The position numbers were made by a program, and so were the translations under genes. Below the pieces are notes generated by a model. The model was not told where the DNA came from. It ran no database searches and saw nothing but the letters and a program-made list of their open reading frames with translations. A stretch of 64,000 nt of DNA. It comes from Robiginitomaculum sp. (lineage in GTDB: Bacteria > Pseudomonadota > Alphaproteobacteria > Caulobacterales > Maricaulaceae). The stretch covers positions 41,802-105,801 of the forward strand of contig NVXG01000003.1 of assembly GCA_002733805.1 (NCBI GenBank), given 5' to 3'. Every line of letters begins with the position of its first letter. Positions within the stretch are counted from its first letter, which is position 1. Of this stretch, positions 43,821 to 54,900 are shown piece after piece.

Positions 43821-44065
43821 GACCGGCTCCCGGGTTGGAACAATCGGCTGGACAGGGTCAAGCCAAACGCAAAAACCATCAAACCCAGAACAATTTGTAT
43901 TGGGTTCCAACTACTCAAGGTCGGAAAATTGTTCATGCCAGTGTTCAGGGCGCCCAACAAATCGCTCCCTTGGGATTGCACCTGAATGGCAGGCAGGCAA
44001 ATCGCCAGTGTGGCAGCGCCAAAAATGGCGGTTTTTTGCAAGATTTGGCGCGGGGGATGGGCCAT
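43817..44065 (-). CDS. 82-aa secreted or membrane protein
   Basis: Signal sequence (ILQKTAIFGAATLAICLPAIQV), then a short hydrophilic stretch and a C-terminal helix (IQIVLGLMVFAFGLTLSS). ATG at 44065 is preceded by AAAGGA; the longer frame to 44350 has no start support. Coupled to the 34-aa peptide gene. The pair sits in the region divergent from the aminotransferase. Confidence 0.6.
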   Translation of the reverse strand: MAHPPRQILQKTAIFGAATLAICLPAIQVQSQGSDLLGALNTGMNNFPTLSSWNPIQIVLGLMVFAFGLTLSSRLFQPGSRS

Positions 44066-44254
44066 GACGGATCCTTTCACGAGTAGAACTTCGACCGGTA
44101 TGAGGATCAGACATGCCCAGCATGGGGCCGGACCAAGGTTATTTTCAGGCAGATGTGGCGAAAATCGGTCAATTGTGACCAAAACAGTACGACCGCGACG
44201 ATTTCGCAACTTGACCGTGCTCGTGGTGCGCTTGCAAATAGACACCGATTTTGA

Positions 44255-46146
<1,892 letters not shown>

Positions 46147-46221
46147 ACTATCCAAATCGTAATTTGTTATTGTGACTGCTAAACAGTAACTTGGCACTGG
46201 AAGATAACAAAGGGGTTGGTC

Positions 46222-46998
46222 ATGAAATTACGATTGGTTTTTGCAGGGATAGCTGTTGCTGGAATGCTCGCGGCCTGTGGCCATAGCGGTCACGGCAAAG
46301 AAATGCGAGCAGCGCCGGATATGTCGGTGCAAATTGCTGCGGCCATTGCCGCAACGGATCGCCCCGAAGCAGACGTAAAACGCGACGAAGCGCGCCGCCC
46401 GGCGCCCATGCTCGAATTCAGTACCATTCAGACAGGCGATGTCGTGGCCGATCTTGGCGCTGGAGGTGGCTATTTCTCCCGGTTGCTCTCCACGCTGGTG
46501 GGTCCCGATGGCACGGTATTGGTGCAAAACCCGCCAATTTGGCTTGAGAAATATGGCAAATTTTTCAAACCGGGATTGAAAAAACTGCGGGCAGATCGGA
46601 CCAATATAACCTTTCTAACCGTAGGTATTGATGATCTGCAATTCGAAGTCAATTCGCTGGATGCGGTGACCATGATGCTGATTTATCATGACGTGGTGTT
46701 GCTGCCCGCCGATCGCGTTGCAATGAACGCCCAAATTTATGCGGCCTTAAAATCGGACGGGGTTTTGTTGATCACTGACCATCACGCAGTGGATGGCTCC
46801 GGCGAAGCGGCGGCTGATCCGTTGCACCGGATTGATGCGAACATGGTTCTGGCCGAAGTGGAAGCCGCCGGATTTGTGCTGGACGCGCAATCGGATGCCT
46901 TGCACTTTGCCGATGATGATCACACGATCAATGTGTTTCAACCGGAAATTCGCGGCAAAACTGATCGCTTTGTCTATCGGTTTCGCAAGGCAAAATAG
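46222..46998 (+). CDS. Lipoprotein SAM-dependent methyltransferase-like protein
   Basis: 258 aa. Lipoprotein signal (VFAGIAVAGMLAAC) followed by a Rossmann methyltransferase fold: VVADLGAGGGYFSRLLS (SAM loop), VNSLDAVTMMLIYHDVV and LLITDHHAV. ATG at 46222 has AAAGGGG six bases upstream; the in-frame TTG at 46216 is rejected. The odd point is a cofactor-dependent enzyme outside the cytoplasm, where S-adenosylmethionine is not expected. The family of periplasmic-tagged methyltransferase-like proteins occurs in alphaproteobacteria. Confidence 0.8.
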   Translation: MKLRLVFAGIAVAGMLAACGHSGHGKEMRAAPDMSVQIAAAIAATDRPEADVKRDEARRPAPMLEFSTIQTGDVVADLGAGGGYFSRLLSTLVGPDGTVLVQNPPIWLEKYGKFFKPGLKKLRADRTNITFLTVGIDDLQFEVNSLDAVTMMLIYHDVVLLPADRVAMNAQIYAALKSDGVLLITDHHAVDGSGEAAADPLHRIDANMVLAEVEAAGFVLDAQSDALHFADDDHTINVFQPEIRGKTDRFVYRFRKAK

Positions 46999-47141
46999 CC
47001 GGACCCGACCTATGGGTTGTGGCTTGTTGCGCTCTGCCTTGAATAGCGGGCGCGGGCGGGTTATATTGTCTGTTCGGTAATGGGTTGGGATTGGTGATTA
47101 ACTGCTTCTAACCCCGCGTAAAGACAAGAGAAATTCACTAC

Positions 47142-47615
47142 ATGACCAAAGTACCCATGACCGTTGAGGGACAATTAGCCCTCGATGAAGAACTAAAATT
47201 CTTGAAAAGCGTCGAGCGCCCGCAAGTCATTGCGGCGATTGCCGAAGCGCGTGAGCATGGTGATTTGAAAGAAAACGCCGAATATCATGCCGCCAAGGAT
47301 CGCCAAGGTTTTATCGAAGCCCGGGTCAAAGATCTGGAAGGCAAATTGTCTCGCGCTCAGGTGATTGATGTGACCATTATGAGCGGCGATGTGGTTCGTT
47401 TTGGCGCCACGGTTACGGTTTTTGATGAAGCCACCGAAGAAGAGCTGACCTATAAAATTGTGGGTGAGGATGAAGCCGAAGTTGCCTTGGGCAAGGTTTC
47501 TGTCACCTCACCGATTGCCCGGGCAATGATTACCAAGGAAATTGGTGATGTGGTAGAGGTTATCGCGCCGGGTGGGTCGCGTTCACTGGAAATTATTATG
47601 GTAGTTTGGGTGTGA
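47142..47615 (+). CDS. greA: Transcription elongation factor GreA
   Basis: 157 aa. N-terminal coiled coil ([58 protein letters not shown]) and FKBP-like C-terminal domain ([32 protein letters not shown]). Relieves backtracked RNA polymerase. Its TGA overlaps the next gene's GTG. In many alphaproteobacteria it adjoins carB; here carB is 10 kb away. Confidence 0.96.
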   Translation: MTKVPMTVEGQLALDEELKFLKSVERPQVIAAIAEAREHGDLKENAEYHAAKDRQGFIEARVKDLEGKLSRAQVIDVTIMSGDVVRFGATVTVFDEATEEELTYKIVGEDEAEVALGKVSVTSPIARAMITKEIGDVVEVIAPGGSRSLEIIMVVWV

Positions 47616-48604
47616 GTGATCCGGCTGGCGAATTGTTGATCTGGACCATCAGTGACGGCCGGGCCGGGATCGACAATCAGGTCTTGGGTTTGGCCGAGGC
47701 CATTGCTGAGATGATCCCCTGCAAAATCAAGAGTTTTCTGGCACCCCGGACCAGCCTGCTGTCCTTGCTGACCGCCAACCGGCCCTTGCCGGGCATGGAA
47801 GATGGCTGGCCCAAACTGCTGATCTGTTGCGGCCAGTCGAGCCTGCCATATGCCAAAGCCATGCGTAAATGGTCGAACGGCCAGACGTTTTGCATCCAGT
47901 TGCAAGCCCCGCGCCGCCCGTTAAAGCAGTTCGATATGGTGATCGCCCCCAATCATGACCAATTGGATGGGGAAAATGTGCTGTCGATCATTGGCGCAAC
48001 CAATCGCATTAGCAAATCCAGACTGGCAAAAGCGCGCGAAACCTTTGCCGAGCAGATCAACCAATTGCCGTGCCCACGTCTGGCCGTGGTGATCGGTGGC
48101 AATTCCAAGCGGCATAAATTGACCAAAGAGAAATTCAAGGAATTGCGTTTGCATCTGGAGCGGTTGGCTAAAACCAATGTCTCTTTGATGATTACCACAT
48201 CGCGCCGCACCCCGGGTTTTGCCAAGCGCGCTTTGCGCCGCCGCCTTGGAAAACGAGAAAACGTCTGGTTGTGGACCGGTGCCAAAAAAGATGGTGACAA
48301 TCCATATATGGCGTTTCTGGATGCGGCGAGCGCGGTGATTGTGACCAGCGATTCAACCAATATGCTGACCGATGGAGCCAGCGCCGGAAAACCGGTTTTG
48401 ATGTTTCGGCTGGATGGCGAAGACGGCAAGTTTTCCGATCTGCACGATGAGCTGGCGGCAAAGAATTTGGTGCATCCATTTACTGGCTCGCTGGCCACGT
48501 GGGATGTTGAACCGCTGGCCGAAACCCGCCGGGCTGCCGAAGAGGTTTTGCGCCGATTTTACGGTCATTTGAAACCTGACCCTGAGGCATTTCACAGGGC
48601 TTGA
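47612..48604 (+). CDS. Mitochondrial-fission ELM1 family protein
   Basis: About 330 aa. Opening [64 protein letters not shown] and [28 protein letters not shown] are the ELM1/DUF1022 landmarks; the fold is a GT-B glycosyltransferase type. Bacterial function unknown. Start GTG overlaps greA stop (GTGA). Confidence 0.88.
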   Translation: MSDPAGELLIWTISDGRAGIDNQVLGLAEAIAEMIPCKIKSFLAPRTSLLSLLTANRPLPGMEDGWPKLLICCGQSSLPYAKAMRKWSNGQTFCIQLQAPRRPLKQFDMVIAPNHDQLDGENVLSIIGATNRISKSRLAKARETFAEQINQLPCPRLAVVIGGNSKRHKLTKEKFKELRLHLERLAKTNVSLMITTSRRTPGFAKRALRRRLGKRENVWLWTGAKKDGDNPYMAFLDAASAVIVTSDSTNMLTDGASAGKPVLMFRLDGEDGKFSDLHDELAAKNLVHPFTGSLATWDVEPLAETRRAAEEVLRRFYGHLKPDPEAFHRA

Positions 48605-48664
48605 TGTCCGGCTTTCTTCAGCATTATGGTGCGGCTTGCGCTGACTGATTCGAAAGATAAATTT

Positions 48665-49603
48665 ATGCCCAAAACCCAACATGTACGTGTGGCCATTATT
48701 GGCTCTGGCGCGGCCGGATATACCGCAGCCATTTATGCGGCCCGGGCCATGTTGGAACCTCTGGTGTTTTCTGGTCTGCAACCGGGCGGGCAATTGACCA
48801 TTACCTCGGAAGTGGAGAATTACCCCGGTTTTGCCGAGCAAATTCAGGGGCCATGGCTGATGGATCAAATGCGCGATCAGGCGCTGGCCATGGGCACCAA
48901 AATCATTGACGACACCATTACCAAGGTGGATTTATCAAGTCGCCCTTTTAAGCTTGTTTCTGACTCAAACGGCTCGTTTACCGCTGATGCAGTGATCATT
49001 GCCACCGGCGCGCAAGCCAAATGGCTGGGCTTGCCTTCGGAAGAAAAATACCAAGGCTTTGGGGTTTCGGCCTGCGCGACCTGCGATGGGTTTTTCTATC
49101 GTGACAAAAAAGTTGCAGTGATCGGCGGCGGCAATACGGCAGTGGAAGAAGCACTGTTTTTGACCAAGTTTGCCTCAAAAGTATATCTGGTGCATCGCCG
49201 GGATGAATTGCGCTCCGAGAAAATTTTGCAAAACCGACTGTTCGCCAATGAAAAAATTGAGCCGGTATGGAACCACAATCTGGCCGAGGTGCTGGGCACA
49301 GATAACCCGCCCGGCGTGACCGGTGTCCGGCTGGAACATGCCCAAAGCGGCGCGGCCAAACAATTGGATGTGGACGGTGTATTTGTCGCCATTGGACACA
49401 AACCGGAAACCAGCTTGTTTGCGGGGCAATTGCCGTTCAAGCGCGGCGGGTATCTGATCACCGCAGCGGATTCAACCGCCACTGAAATTCCCGGCGTATT
49501 TGCGGCGGGTGATGTGACCGACGATATCTATCGTCAAGCAGTAACAGCAGCCGGCATGGGCTGCATGGCCGCGTTGGACGTCGAACGGTTTTTGGCTGAG
49601 TAG
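48665..49603 (+). CDS. trxB: Thioredoxin-disulfide reductase
   Basis: About 313 aa. FAD motif VAIIGSGAAGYTAAIYAARAML, PGGQLTITSEVENYPGF, redox-active CATC in VSACATCDGFFYRDKKVAVIGGGNTAVEEAL (NADPH motif) and IPGVFAAGDVTDDIYRQAVTAAGMG. Starts at MPKTQHV; an ORF start at 48626 adds 13 residues and no ribosome site. Supplies electrons from NADPH to thioredoxin. Confidence 0.96.
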   Translation: MPKTQHVRVAIIGSGAAGYTAAIYAARAMLEPLVFSGLQPGGQLTITSEVENYPGFAEQIQGPWLMDQMRDQALAMGTKIIDDTITKVDLSSRPFKLVSDSNGSFTADAVIIATGAQAKWLGLPSEEKYQGFGVSACATCDGFFYRDKKVAVIGGGNTAVEEALFLTKFASKVYLVHRRDELRSEKILQNRLFANEKIEPVWNHNLAEVLGTDNPPGVTGVRLEHAQSGAAKQLDVDGVFVAIGHKPETSLFAGQLPFKRGGYLITAADSTATEIPGVFAAGDVTDDIYRQAVTAAGMGCMAALDVERFLAE

Positions 49604-49719
49604 GTCCAAGGTACGACCCCGCAAGAACAGACAGCACCATTGTGCCAGTGTGTCAGCAGCGACCTACCAAGTAGGCGCGTGCCATTGCACCTTGACTTCC
49701 TTCGCCCCATTTGAGATAA

Positions 49720-49735
49720 GAGTGAGTGCTCACTC
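49720..49735. promoter_or_regulatory. TetR operator overlapping a GTG start
   Basis: GAGTGAG-TG-CTCACTC is a 7-bp perfect inverted repeat, and the TetR start codon GTG (49726) lies inside it. The AGTGAGTG/CTCACT core is a frequent TetR-family operator type. Confidence 0.7.
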
Positions 49736-50319
49736 ATATTCATACCAAGAAAGCGCAAATCATGCGTGCGGCCTTGCAATTGGTGGCCGATGATGGATTG
49801 GCTGCGACTACGACGGCGCGTATTGCCCAAATGGCTGCGGTGGCTGAGGGCACGATTTATCGATATTTTGACACCAAAGATGAGTTGTTGATCGCGATCT
49901 ATCGGCAGATCAAGCGCGATGTATTTGATCGGGTCAGTGATGGATATGATCCGGCTTCACGTATTGCCGAGCGGTTTGTACATTTATGGCACCAGACGTT
50001 TTTGGCTTATCGTTCAGATCGTCAAAAACTAGTCTTTGCACAAAAGTTTAGCGAAACCGAATTGGTCAGAACCGAGGCGGGGCTGGCTCATAAGCCAATG
50101 GCTAAATTGCTGGGTGCGTTGCAGCAAGACGGGTTCCAATTGGGCCAATTCAAGTCTTTGCCAATGGACCTAATGACCGGATTTTTTTACGCCCCGATCA
50201 TCTCGATCTTGCGGGCCGAACAAAACGGGCCACTTTGCCCGGACACCCAAATTAAAACAGCAATGGAAGCGGCTTTTGATGCGTGGCGCATCGTTCCGCC
50301 GATCAATGAAACCCAATAG
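49726..50319 (+). CDS. TetR/AcrR family regulator of aldo/keto reductase
   Basis: 197 aa. GLAATTTARIAQMAAVAEGTIYRYFDTKDELLIAIY is the helix-turn-helix. The GTG start lies in the operator; a later ATG at 49762 would cut into the first helix. The aldo/keto reductase begins 13 bp after its stop, so it is autoregulated and controls the reductase. Confidence 0.88.
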   Translation: MLTHIHTKKAQIMRAALQLVADDGLAATTTARIAQMAAVAEGTIYRYFDTKDELLIAIYRQIKRDVFDRVSDGYDPASRIAERFVHLWHQTFLAYRSDRQKLVFAQKFSETELVRTEAGLAHKPMAKLLGALQQDGFQLGQFKSLPMDLMTGFFYAPIISILRAEQNGPLCPDTQIKTAMEAAFDAWRIVPPINETQ

Positions 50320-50332
50320 ATGGAGAAGACTC

Positions 50333-51313
50333 ATGCAAACCAGAACGCTTGGAGCCAATGGACCGGCCCTCAACCCAATTGGATTGGGCTGTATGGGTCT
50401 GTCCGAATTTTATGGCAAAGCTACCGAGCAACAAACCGCTATTGCGCTGTTGCATCAGGCGATTGATTTGGGCGTGACTCATTTCGATACGGCTGAATTG
50501 TACGGCATGGGTGCCAATGAGGAGCTGTTGGGTGCGGCATTTGCCGACCGGCGGGATAAAGTCTTTATCGCCACCAAATTCGGGATCAACCGCGATGCCA
50601 AAACCCGCGCTATGATCGGTTTGGATGGATCGCCAGAGGCAGTGCGCCGGGCTTGTGATGGCTCATTGGGGCGTTTGAAAACTGACCATATTGATTTGTA
50701 TTACCAACACCGGATGGATGGTTCGATTGCCATCGAGGAAACCATGGGTGCGTTGGTCGACCTGATGAATGAGGGGAAAATCAAGGCGATTGGCTTGTCT
50801 GAATGTTCAGGGGAAACCTTGCGCCGGGCCTGTGCCGTGCATCCGGTTTCGGCGGTGCAGTCAGAGTATTCACTGTTCAGTCGCGATCTGGAAACCGGGG
50901 TTATTCCGGTGTGTCGGGATTTGGGTGTGTCACTGGTGGCGTATTCGCCCTTGGGTCGGGGCATGCTAAGCGGTGCGTTCACCAAGGAAAATGCACCGGA
51001 TGCCAAGGATTATCGCAGTTATTCGCCGCGCTTTTCCCCGGAAAACTATGTGGCCAACCTGGCCTTGGTCGAAGAGGTCCGGGCCATTGCTGACCGACAC
51101 AATGCCCACCCGGCGCAAATCGCTTTGGCTTGGGTTTTGGCCCAAGGCGATTTTGTGCACGTCATTCCCGGCACCACCAAAGCCAAAAACCTGATCAGTA
51201 ATCTGGCGGCGGGTGACATTACGTTGAGCCAGAGCGATCTGGCTGAGTTGGATAATTTGTCGGCCAAAGTGGTTGGTGATCGTTATGCGGATATGAGTTC
51301 GGTCAATGGGTAA
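50333..51313 (+). CDS. Aldo/keto reductase
   Basis: 326 aa, TIM barrel. FDTAELYGMGANEELLG (Asp and Tyr of the active site), FIATKFGIN (Lys), YYQHRMD, IGLSECS, QSEYSLFSRDLE, IALAWVLAQ and VIPGTTKAKNLISNL (NADPH end). YakC/AKR13-like. GGAGAAG precedes ATG 50333. Likely detoxifies aldehydes or ketones under control of the adjoining TetR protein. Confidence 0.93.
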   Translation: MQTRTLGANGPALNPIGLGCMGLSEFYGKATEQQTAIALLHQAIDLGVTHFDTAELYGMGANEELLGAAFADRRDKVFIATKFGINRDAKTRAMIGLDGSPEAVRRACDGSLGRLKTDHIDLYYQHRMDGSIAIEETMGALVDLMNEGKIKAIGLSECSGETLRRACAVHPVSAVQSEYSLFSRDLETGVIPVCRDLGVSLVAYSPLGRGMLSGAFTKENAPDAKDYRSYSPRFSPENYVANLALVEEVRAIADRHNAHPAQIALAWVLAQGDFVHVIPGTTKAKNLISNLAAGDITLSQSDLAELDNLSAKVVGDRYADMSSVNG

Positions 51314-51384
51314 GCCTACCCCAAGGCTTTGGGCGTTAGGTTGATCTCTACATAGGCCGGTTCATTTTCTTTTTGCTTACGGGC

Positions 51385-52545
51385 CTACCGGGTTTTGCCG
51401 GGGGAATAGACAGCCCGGGGGCGAATGAGATTGCCGGTCTCGACCTGCTCTATGGCGTGGGCCAGCCACCCGCTCATGCGGCCGATTGCAAATAGGCTGA
51501 ACGCGGCCTGTTCGGGTAGTTGCAGCTCAACAACCAGCGCGGCCAGCGCCATGTCGATGTTGGGGACTTGCCCGGTAATTTGAGAGCAAAGTGCGATGGC
51601 ATGAGAGATGTTTGGCGCAGGGTTTGTGGCCTGTAGCAGGGCTTTGGCCCGTGGATCACCATCAGGATACAAGGTATGACCCATGCCCGGTAGCTGGCTA
51701 TTTCTGCGTAAAGTCTGGTGAATTTGTCCCTCTGGGGATTGGCTATTGGCAATTTGCCGTAAAAACAAAACGGCTTGTTCGGTTGCATCCCCATGCAAGG
51801 GTCCGGATAAGGTGGCTAATCCGGCTAAAGCCACTGCGGGCAAGGCTGCGCCGGTCGAGGCGGCAATGCGAACCGCAAAGGTCGAAGCATTTAATTCGTG
51901 CTCGCTAATCAACACCAAAGTCTGCCGCACCAGATCAGAATTTTGGTTGGATAATTGCCAATGGGTGCCAATCCGTTGGTGGATCGGGCCGGGATGGGCT
52001 TTGCCCAATACCGCATTGGCAAAATCAGATAGAAGGCCAAAAGCTTCTTGGGCCAACGCCGCTCTGGTTCGGCCCAAGGTCGGTGCCGCATGGCTGGCCA
52101 GTCCGGCGAGAAACGCAAAGGCTCGGGCTTTTGGGTCGGTCTCTTTGGTCCAGGCACCGGGCAAAGTGGTTGGCGATGGGGCGGGGGCGGACTCACAAAA
52201 ATGATGCCCTGCAATTTCTTCCAGCGAGAAGGTTCTGGCCAAGGTTGCCGCATTTTGTTCGCCAAAAAACAATTGCCCGTCTTTGACGGTAGAAATGCGG
52301 GTTTGCAGGACTGGCTCGCCCCAAGCGATGGTGCCAGAGGCAATATCGGCTCGGGCGCGGGGGCGACTTCTGCGGGTCAGCAATTGCTCGATGTCCCGGC
52401 GGGAATAGAGGCTGCACCGGGGGTTTTTTGGATCGGCCAGTGATCTGATCTGCCCGCGACTGACGTAAGAATACAAGGTCGCTGCTTTGACGCTTAATTG
52501 TTCCAGCGCCGGGCCGATCGGAATCCAGTCAGGAATTTGATTCAT
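51385..52545 (-). CDS. Citrate synthase family protein with N-terminal HTH
   Basis: About 386 aa. Residues about 5-60 are a MerR/excisionase-type helix-turn-helix (PIGPALEQLSVKAATLYSYVSRGQIRS, CSLYSRRDIEQLLTRR). Residues about 110-385 are citrate synthase: GPLHGDATEQ (His), GMGHTLYPDGDPRA (His), NIDMALAAL (Asp) and RMSGWLAHAIEQ. The ATG at 52545 is chosen; 11 codons upstream are in frame without support. It is divergent from the second synthase gene across an 81-bp region with a palindrome, so the protein may be its own regulator. Confidence 0.85.
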   Translation of the reverse strand: MNQIPDWIPIGPALEQLSVKAATLYSYVSRGQIRSLADPKNPRCSLYSRRDIEQLLTRRSRPRARADIASGTIAWGEPVLQTRISTVKDGQLFFGEQNAATLARTFSLEEIAGHHFCESAPAPSPTTLPGAWTKETDPKARAFAFLAGLASHAAPTLGRTRAALAQEAFGLLSDFANAVLGKAHPGPIHQRIGTHWQLSNQNSDLVRQTLVLISEHELNASTFAVRIAASTGAALPAVALAGLATLSGPLHGDATEQAVLFLRQIANSQSPEGQIHQTLRRNSQLPGMGHTLYPDGDPRAKALLQATNPAPNISHAIALCSQITGQVPNIDMALAALVVELQLPEQAAFSLFAIGRMSGWLAHAIEQVETGNLIRPRAVYSPGKTR

Positions 52546-52552
52546 ATTGATT

Positions 52553-52566
52553 ATATTGATCAATAT
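52553..52566. promoter_or_regulatory. Palindrome between the citrate synthase genes
   Basis: ATATTGATCAATAT is a perfect 14-bp palindrome, 7 bp upstream of the HTH-citrate synthase start and 60 bp upstream of the other gene. An extra ATTGAT half-site adjoins at 52546-52551. It suits an autoregulatory site. Confidence 0.6.
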
Positions 52567-52626
52567 TGACGAAAACACCAGAAAAAAATATCATGGCCGC
52601 AGGAAATAGAATTTGGAGAAAAGTAA

Positions 52627-53718
52627 ATGGATGCAGGTTTGGAAAAAATTATCGCGGCGGAAACCGTATTGTCCGATGTGGATGGTGCGGGCGGTCGATT
52701 GATCATTCGCGGGGTTCCGGCCCAGCAATTGGCGGCGAGTTGCACCTTTGAAGAGGTGTTGCATTTGTTGTGGTCCGGGTTCTTTGATGATCTGCCGAGC
52801 CGCGAAGAGTTGGCCCAACAATTGGGCATGGCGCGGGTTCGGGCGTTTGCCCGGATAGGTCCACATATCGAGGCCATTGCGCAACAACCTGACATGCAAG
52901 GTTTGCGTCTGGGCTTGGCCTTTGTCGAAGACGGCGAGGCATTGGCCACGGCGATTGATCTGCTGGCTATGGCGGTTGTGGTCACGGCGGCGGCGTCTCG
53001 TTTTCGGCGCGGGCAATCATTGGTTGCGCCGGACGCAGAACTTTTCCATGCGGCGGATTTCATTCAAATGAGTACCGCGCAACATCCATCTACTGCGGCG
53101 GCGCATGCGATGAACGCCTATCTGGTCATTGTGGCTGAGCACGGTTTGAACGCGTCTACTTTTGCGGCAAGGGTGGTTGCCTCAACCCGGGCCGGGCTGG
53201 CTTCGGCGGTGATTGCCGGGGTGAGCGCCCTAAAAGGACCATTGCATGGCGGTGCGCCGGGTCCGGTTCTGGACATGCTGGACGGCATTGGTTCACCAGA
53301 ACAAGCACGGGGTTGGATCGATGATGCCTTGGCTCGCAAGGAACGGCTGATGGGATTTGGGCATCGGGTGTATAAAGTCCGTGACCCACGGGCCGATGCC
53401 TTAAAGACTGCTATTCGGACTCTGCCCACTTCCGCCGGGCGGTTGCAATTGGCTGAAGCCATTGAACAAACTATATTGCAAAAACTGAAGGCGGAAAAAC
53501 CTGATCTGAACCTGCAAACCAATGTGGAGTTTTACACCGCCGTATTGCTGGAGGCGCTGGGTATTCCGCGTCAGGATTTTTCTTGCGTGTTTGCCTCGGC
53601 CCGCGCTGCTGGGTGGATCGCCCATGCCAAGGAGCAATTGGCTAGCAACAGGATGATCCGTCCAAAATCGGTCTATGTCGGGCCAGCGGTGAAGCCTTGC
53701 GTGTTGGAGCTCGCATAA
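52627..53718 (+). CDS. Citrate/2-methylcitrate synthase
   Basis: 363 aa. GLEKIIAAETVLSDVDGAGGRLIIRG opens the CitZ-like fold; GPLHGGAPGP and MGFGHRVYKVRDPRA hold the two catalytic His, and NVEFYTAVLLEALGIP has Glu where most citrate synthases have Asp; SARAAGWIAHAKEQ follows. It condenses oxaloacetate with acetyl-CoA or propionyl-CoA. Paralogue of the divergent gene and without the HTH. Confidence 0.88.
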   Translation: MDAGLEKIIAAETVLSDVDGAGGRLIIRGVPAQQLAASCTFEEVLHLLWSGFFDDLPSREELAQQLGMARVRAFARIGPHIEAIAQQPDMQGLRLGLAFVEDGEALATAIDLLAMAVVVTAAASRFRRGQSLVAPDAELFHAADFIQMSTAQHPSTAAAHAMNAYLVIVAEHGLNASTFAARVVASTRAGLASAVIAGVSALKGPLHGGAPGPVLDMLDGIGSPEQARGWIDDALARKERLMGFGHRVYKVRDPRADALKTAIRTLPTSAGRLQLAEAIEQTILQKLKAEKPDLNLQTNVEFYTAVLLEALGIPRQDFSCVFASARAAGWIAHAKEQLASNRMIRPKSVYVGPAVKPCVLELA

Positions 53719-53770
53719 AACCCGCAATGCCCGGCTTGACGGACCGGGTTCAACTACCCAATTTACGCTC

Positions 53771-54661
53771 ATGGACTGGGACAAGCTAAAAACCTTTCAC
53801 GCAGCCGCAGAAACCGGCTCGCTCACGGCGGCAGCCGAGCGGCTGGCCATATCGCAATCGGCGGTTTCGCGGCAGATCGCCACCTTGGAGGAAACCCTGG
53901 GTGCGTCGCTGTTTCATCGCCATGCGCGTGGGTTATTGCTGACCGAGCAGGGTCATATCCTACAACACACCACCGAAGGCATGACCGAGCGGGTGCTGCT
54001 GGCCGAGGCTTTGTTGCGTGATTCGCGGGACAAACCGTTTGGGCCTTTGCGGGTGACTGCGCCAATTGCTTTTGGTTCGATCTGGCTCACCCCGCGTCTG
54101 GTCCATTTCAATCACAATTACCCGGAAATTATCCTGCATTTGATGGTCACCGATAAGATTGTTGATCTCAACAAGCTGGAGGCTGATTGCGCGTTGCGGC
54201 TCGGACAGCCCGAGCACCAAGATCTGATCCAGCGCAAACTGTTTACCTTTGATCAGAGCCTGTATGCTTCGCGCGATTATATTTCAGAACACGGCGCGCC
54301 TGCCTCACTGGACGAACTGGATGACCATCCGATTATCTTGTATGGCGCGACCGGCGTGATGCGAAATGTCGATTGGCTGGAGCGCTTGGGTCGCGATGAC
54401 GGCAAAACCCGCGAACCCAGTATGACCATCGATAACATCTATGCGCTGATGAAGGCGGTACAATCTGGGGCTGGAATTGCCGGACTGCCGGATTATGTGG
54501 CGGCGGACAATCCGGCCTTGGTCCGGATACTGCCGGAGACGACTGGACCGAGCTTTGATCTTTATTTTGCATACCCTGAGGAACTGCGACGATCCAAACG
54601 GGTTCAGGCATTCAGTGATTTTCTGACCCGGCAAATGCGGCTGTGGAAAGGTTCCACCTGA
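53771..54661 (+). CDS. LysR family transcriptional regulator
   Basis: 296 aa. N-terminal HTH (LTAAAERLAISQSAVSRQIATLEETLGASLFHRHARG) and a substrate domain (FGPLRVTAPIAFGSIWLTPRL). It follows the second citrate synthase by 52 bp on the same strand and may be co-transcribed. No inducer inferable. Confidence 0.92.
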   Translation: MDWDKLKTFHAAAETGSLTAAAERLAISQSAVSRQIATLEETLGASLFHRHARGLLLTEQGHILQHTTEGMTERVLLAEALLRDSRDKPFGPLRVTAPIAFGSIWLTPRLVHFNHNYPEIILHLMVTDKIVDLNKLEADCALRLGQPEHQDLIQRKLFTFDQSLYASRDYISEHGAPASLDELDDHPIILYGATGVMRNVDWLERLGRDDGKTREPSMTIDNIYALMKAVQSGAGIAGLPDYVAADNPALVRILPETTGPSFDLYFAYPEELRRSKRVQAFSDFLTRQMRLWKGST

Positions 54662-54739
54662 TCCAGTTGGCGCCAAGTTATGCAAAAATGCATAGCAGAT
54701 GTGACGATTCGCACCTAGCAAGTAAGGGTTTGTCTACCT

Positions 54740-54894
54740 ATATACCCATTGAAGTTACCGATTGGTGACCTCCTTCGTTCCCCCGACCCCCTAATCGAAC
54801 GGAACGGATATACCGCGAACCTCCTCCTCCCCCTTGTGAGGTTTTTGCGAAGACTTTAAGGCCGGACCACTTCGTGTGGGTCCGGCCTTTTTTT
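54740..54894 (+). ncRNA. Candidate C-rich small RNA
   Basis: In the 239-bp gap between LysR and the TetR gene. Stems: GTTACC-GATT-GGTGAC (54754-54769) and TTCGTTCC (54774-54781) with GGAACGGA (54801-54808). Two CCTCC motifs lie in unpaired stretches (54769-54774 and CCTCCTCCTCCCCC at 54820-54833); CCUCC is complementary to ribosome-binding sites, as in known alphaproteobacterial anti-SD small RNAs. A strong terminator closes the region. The 5' end is a guess; no promoter was identified. Confidence 0.45.
54858..54894 (+). terminator. Rho-independent terminator
   Basis: AAGGCCGGACC ... GGTCCGGCCTT, an 11-bp stem with a short interior mismatch in the loop, followed by T7. It lies 200 bp after the LysR stop, too far to be its usual end, which is part of the reason for the small-RNA call. 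Confidence 0.85.
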
Positions 54895-54900
54895 GCAAAA

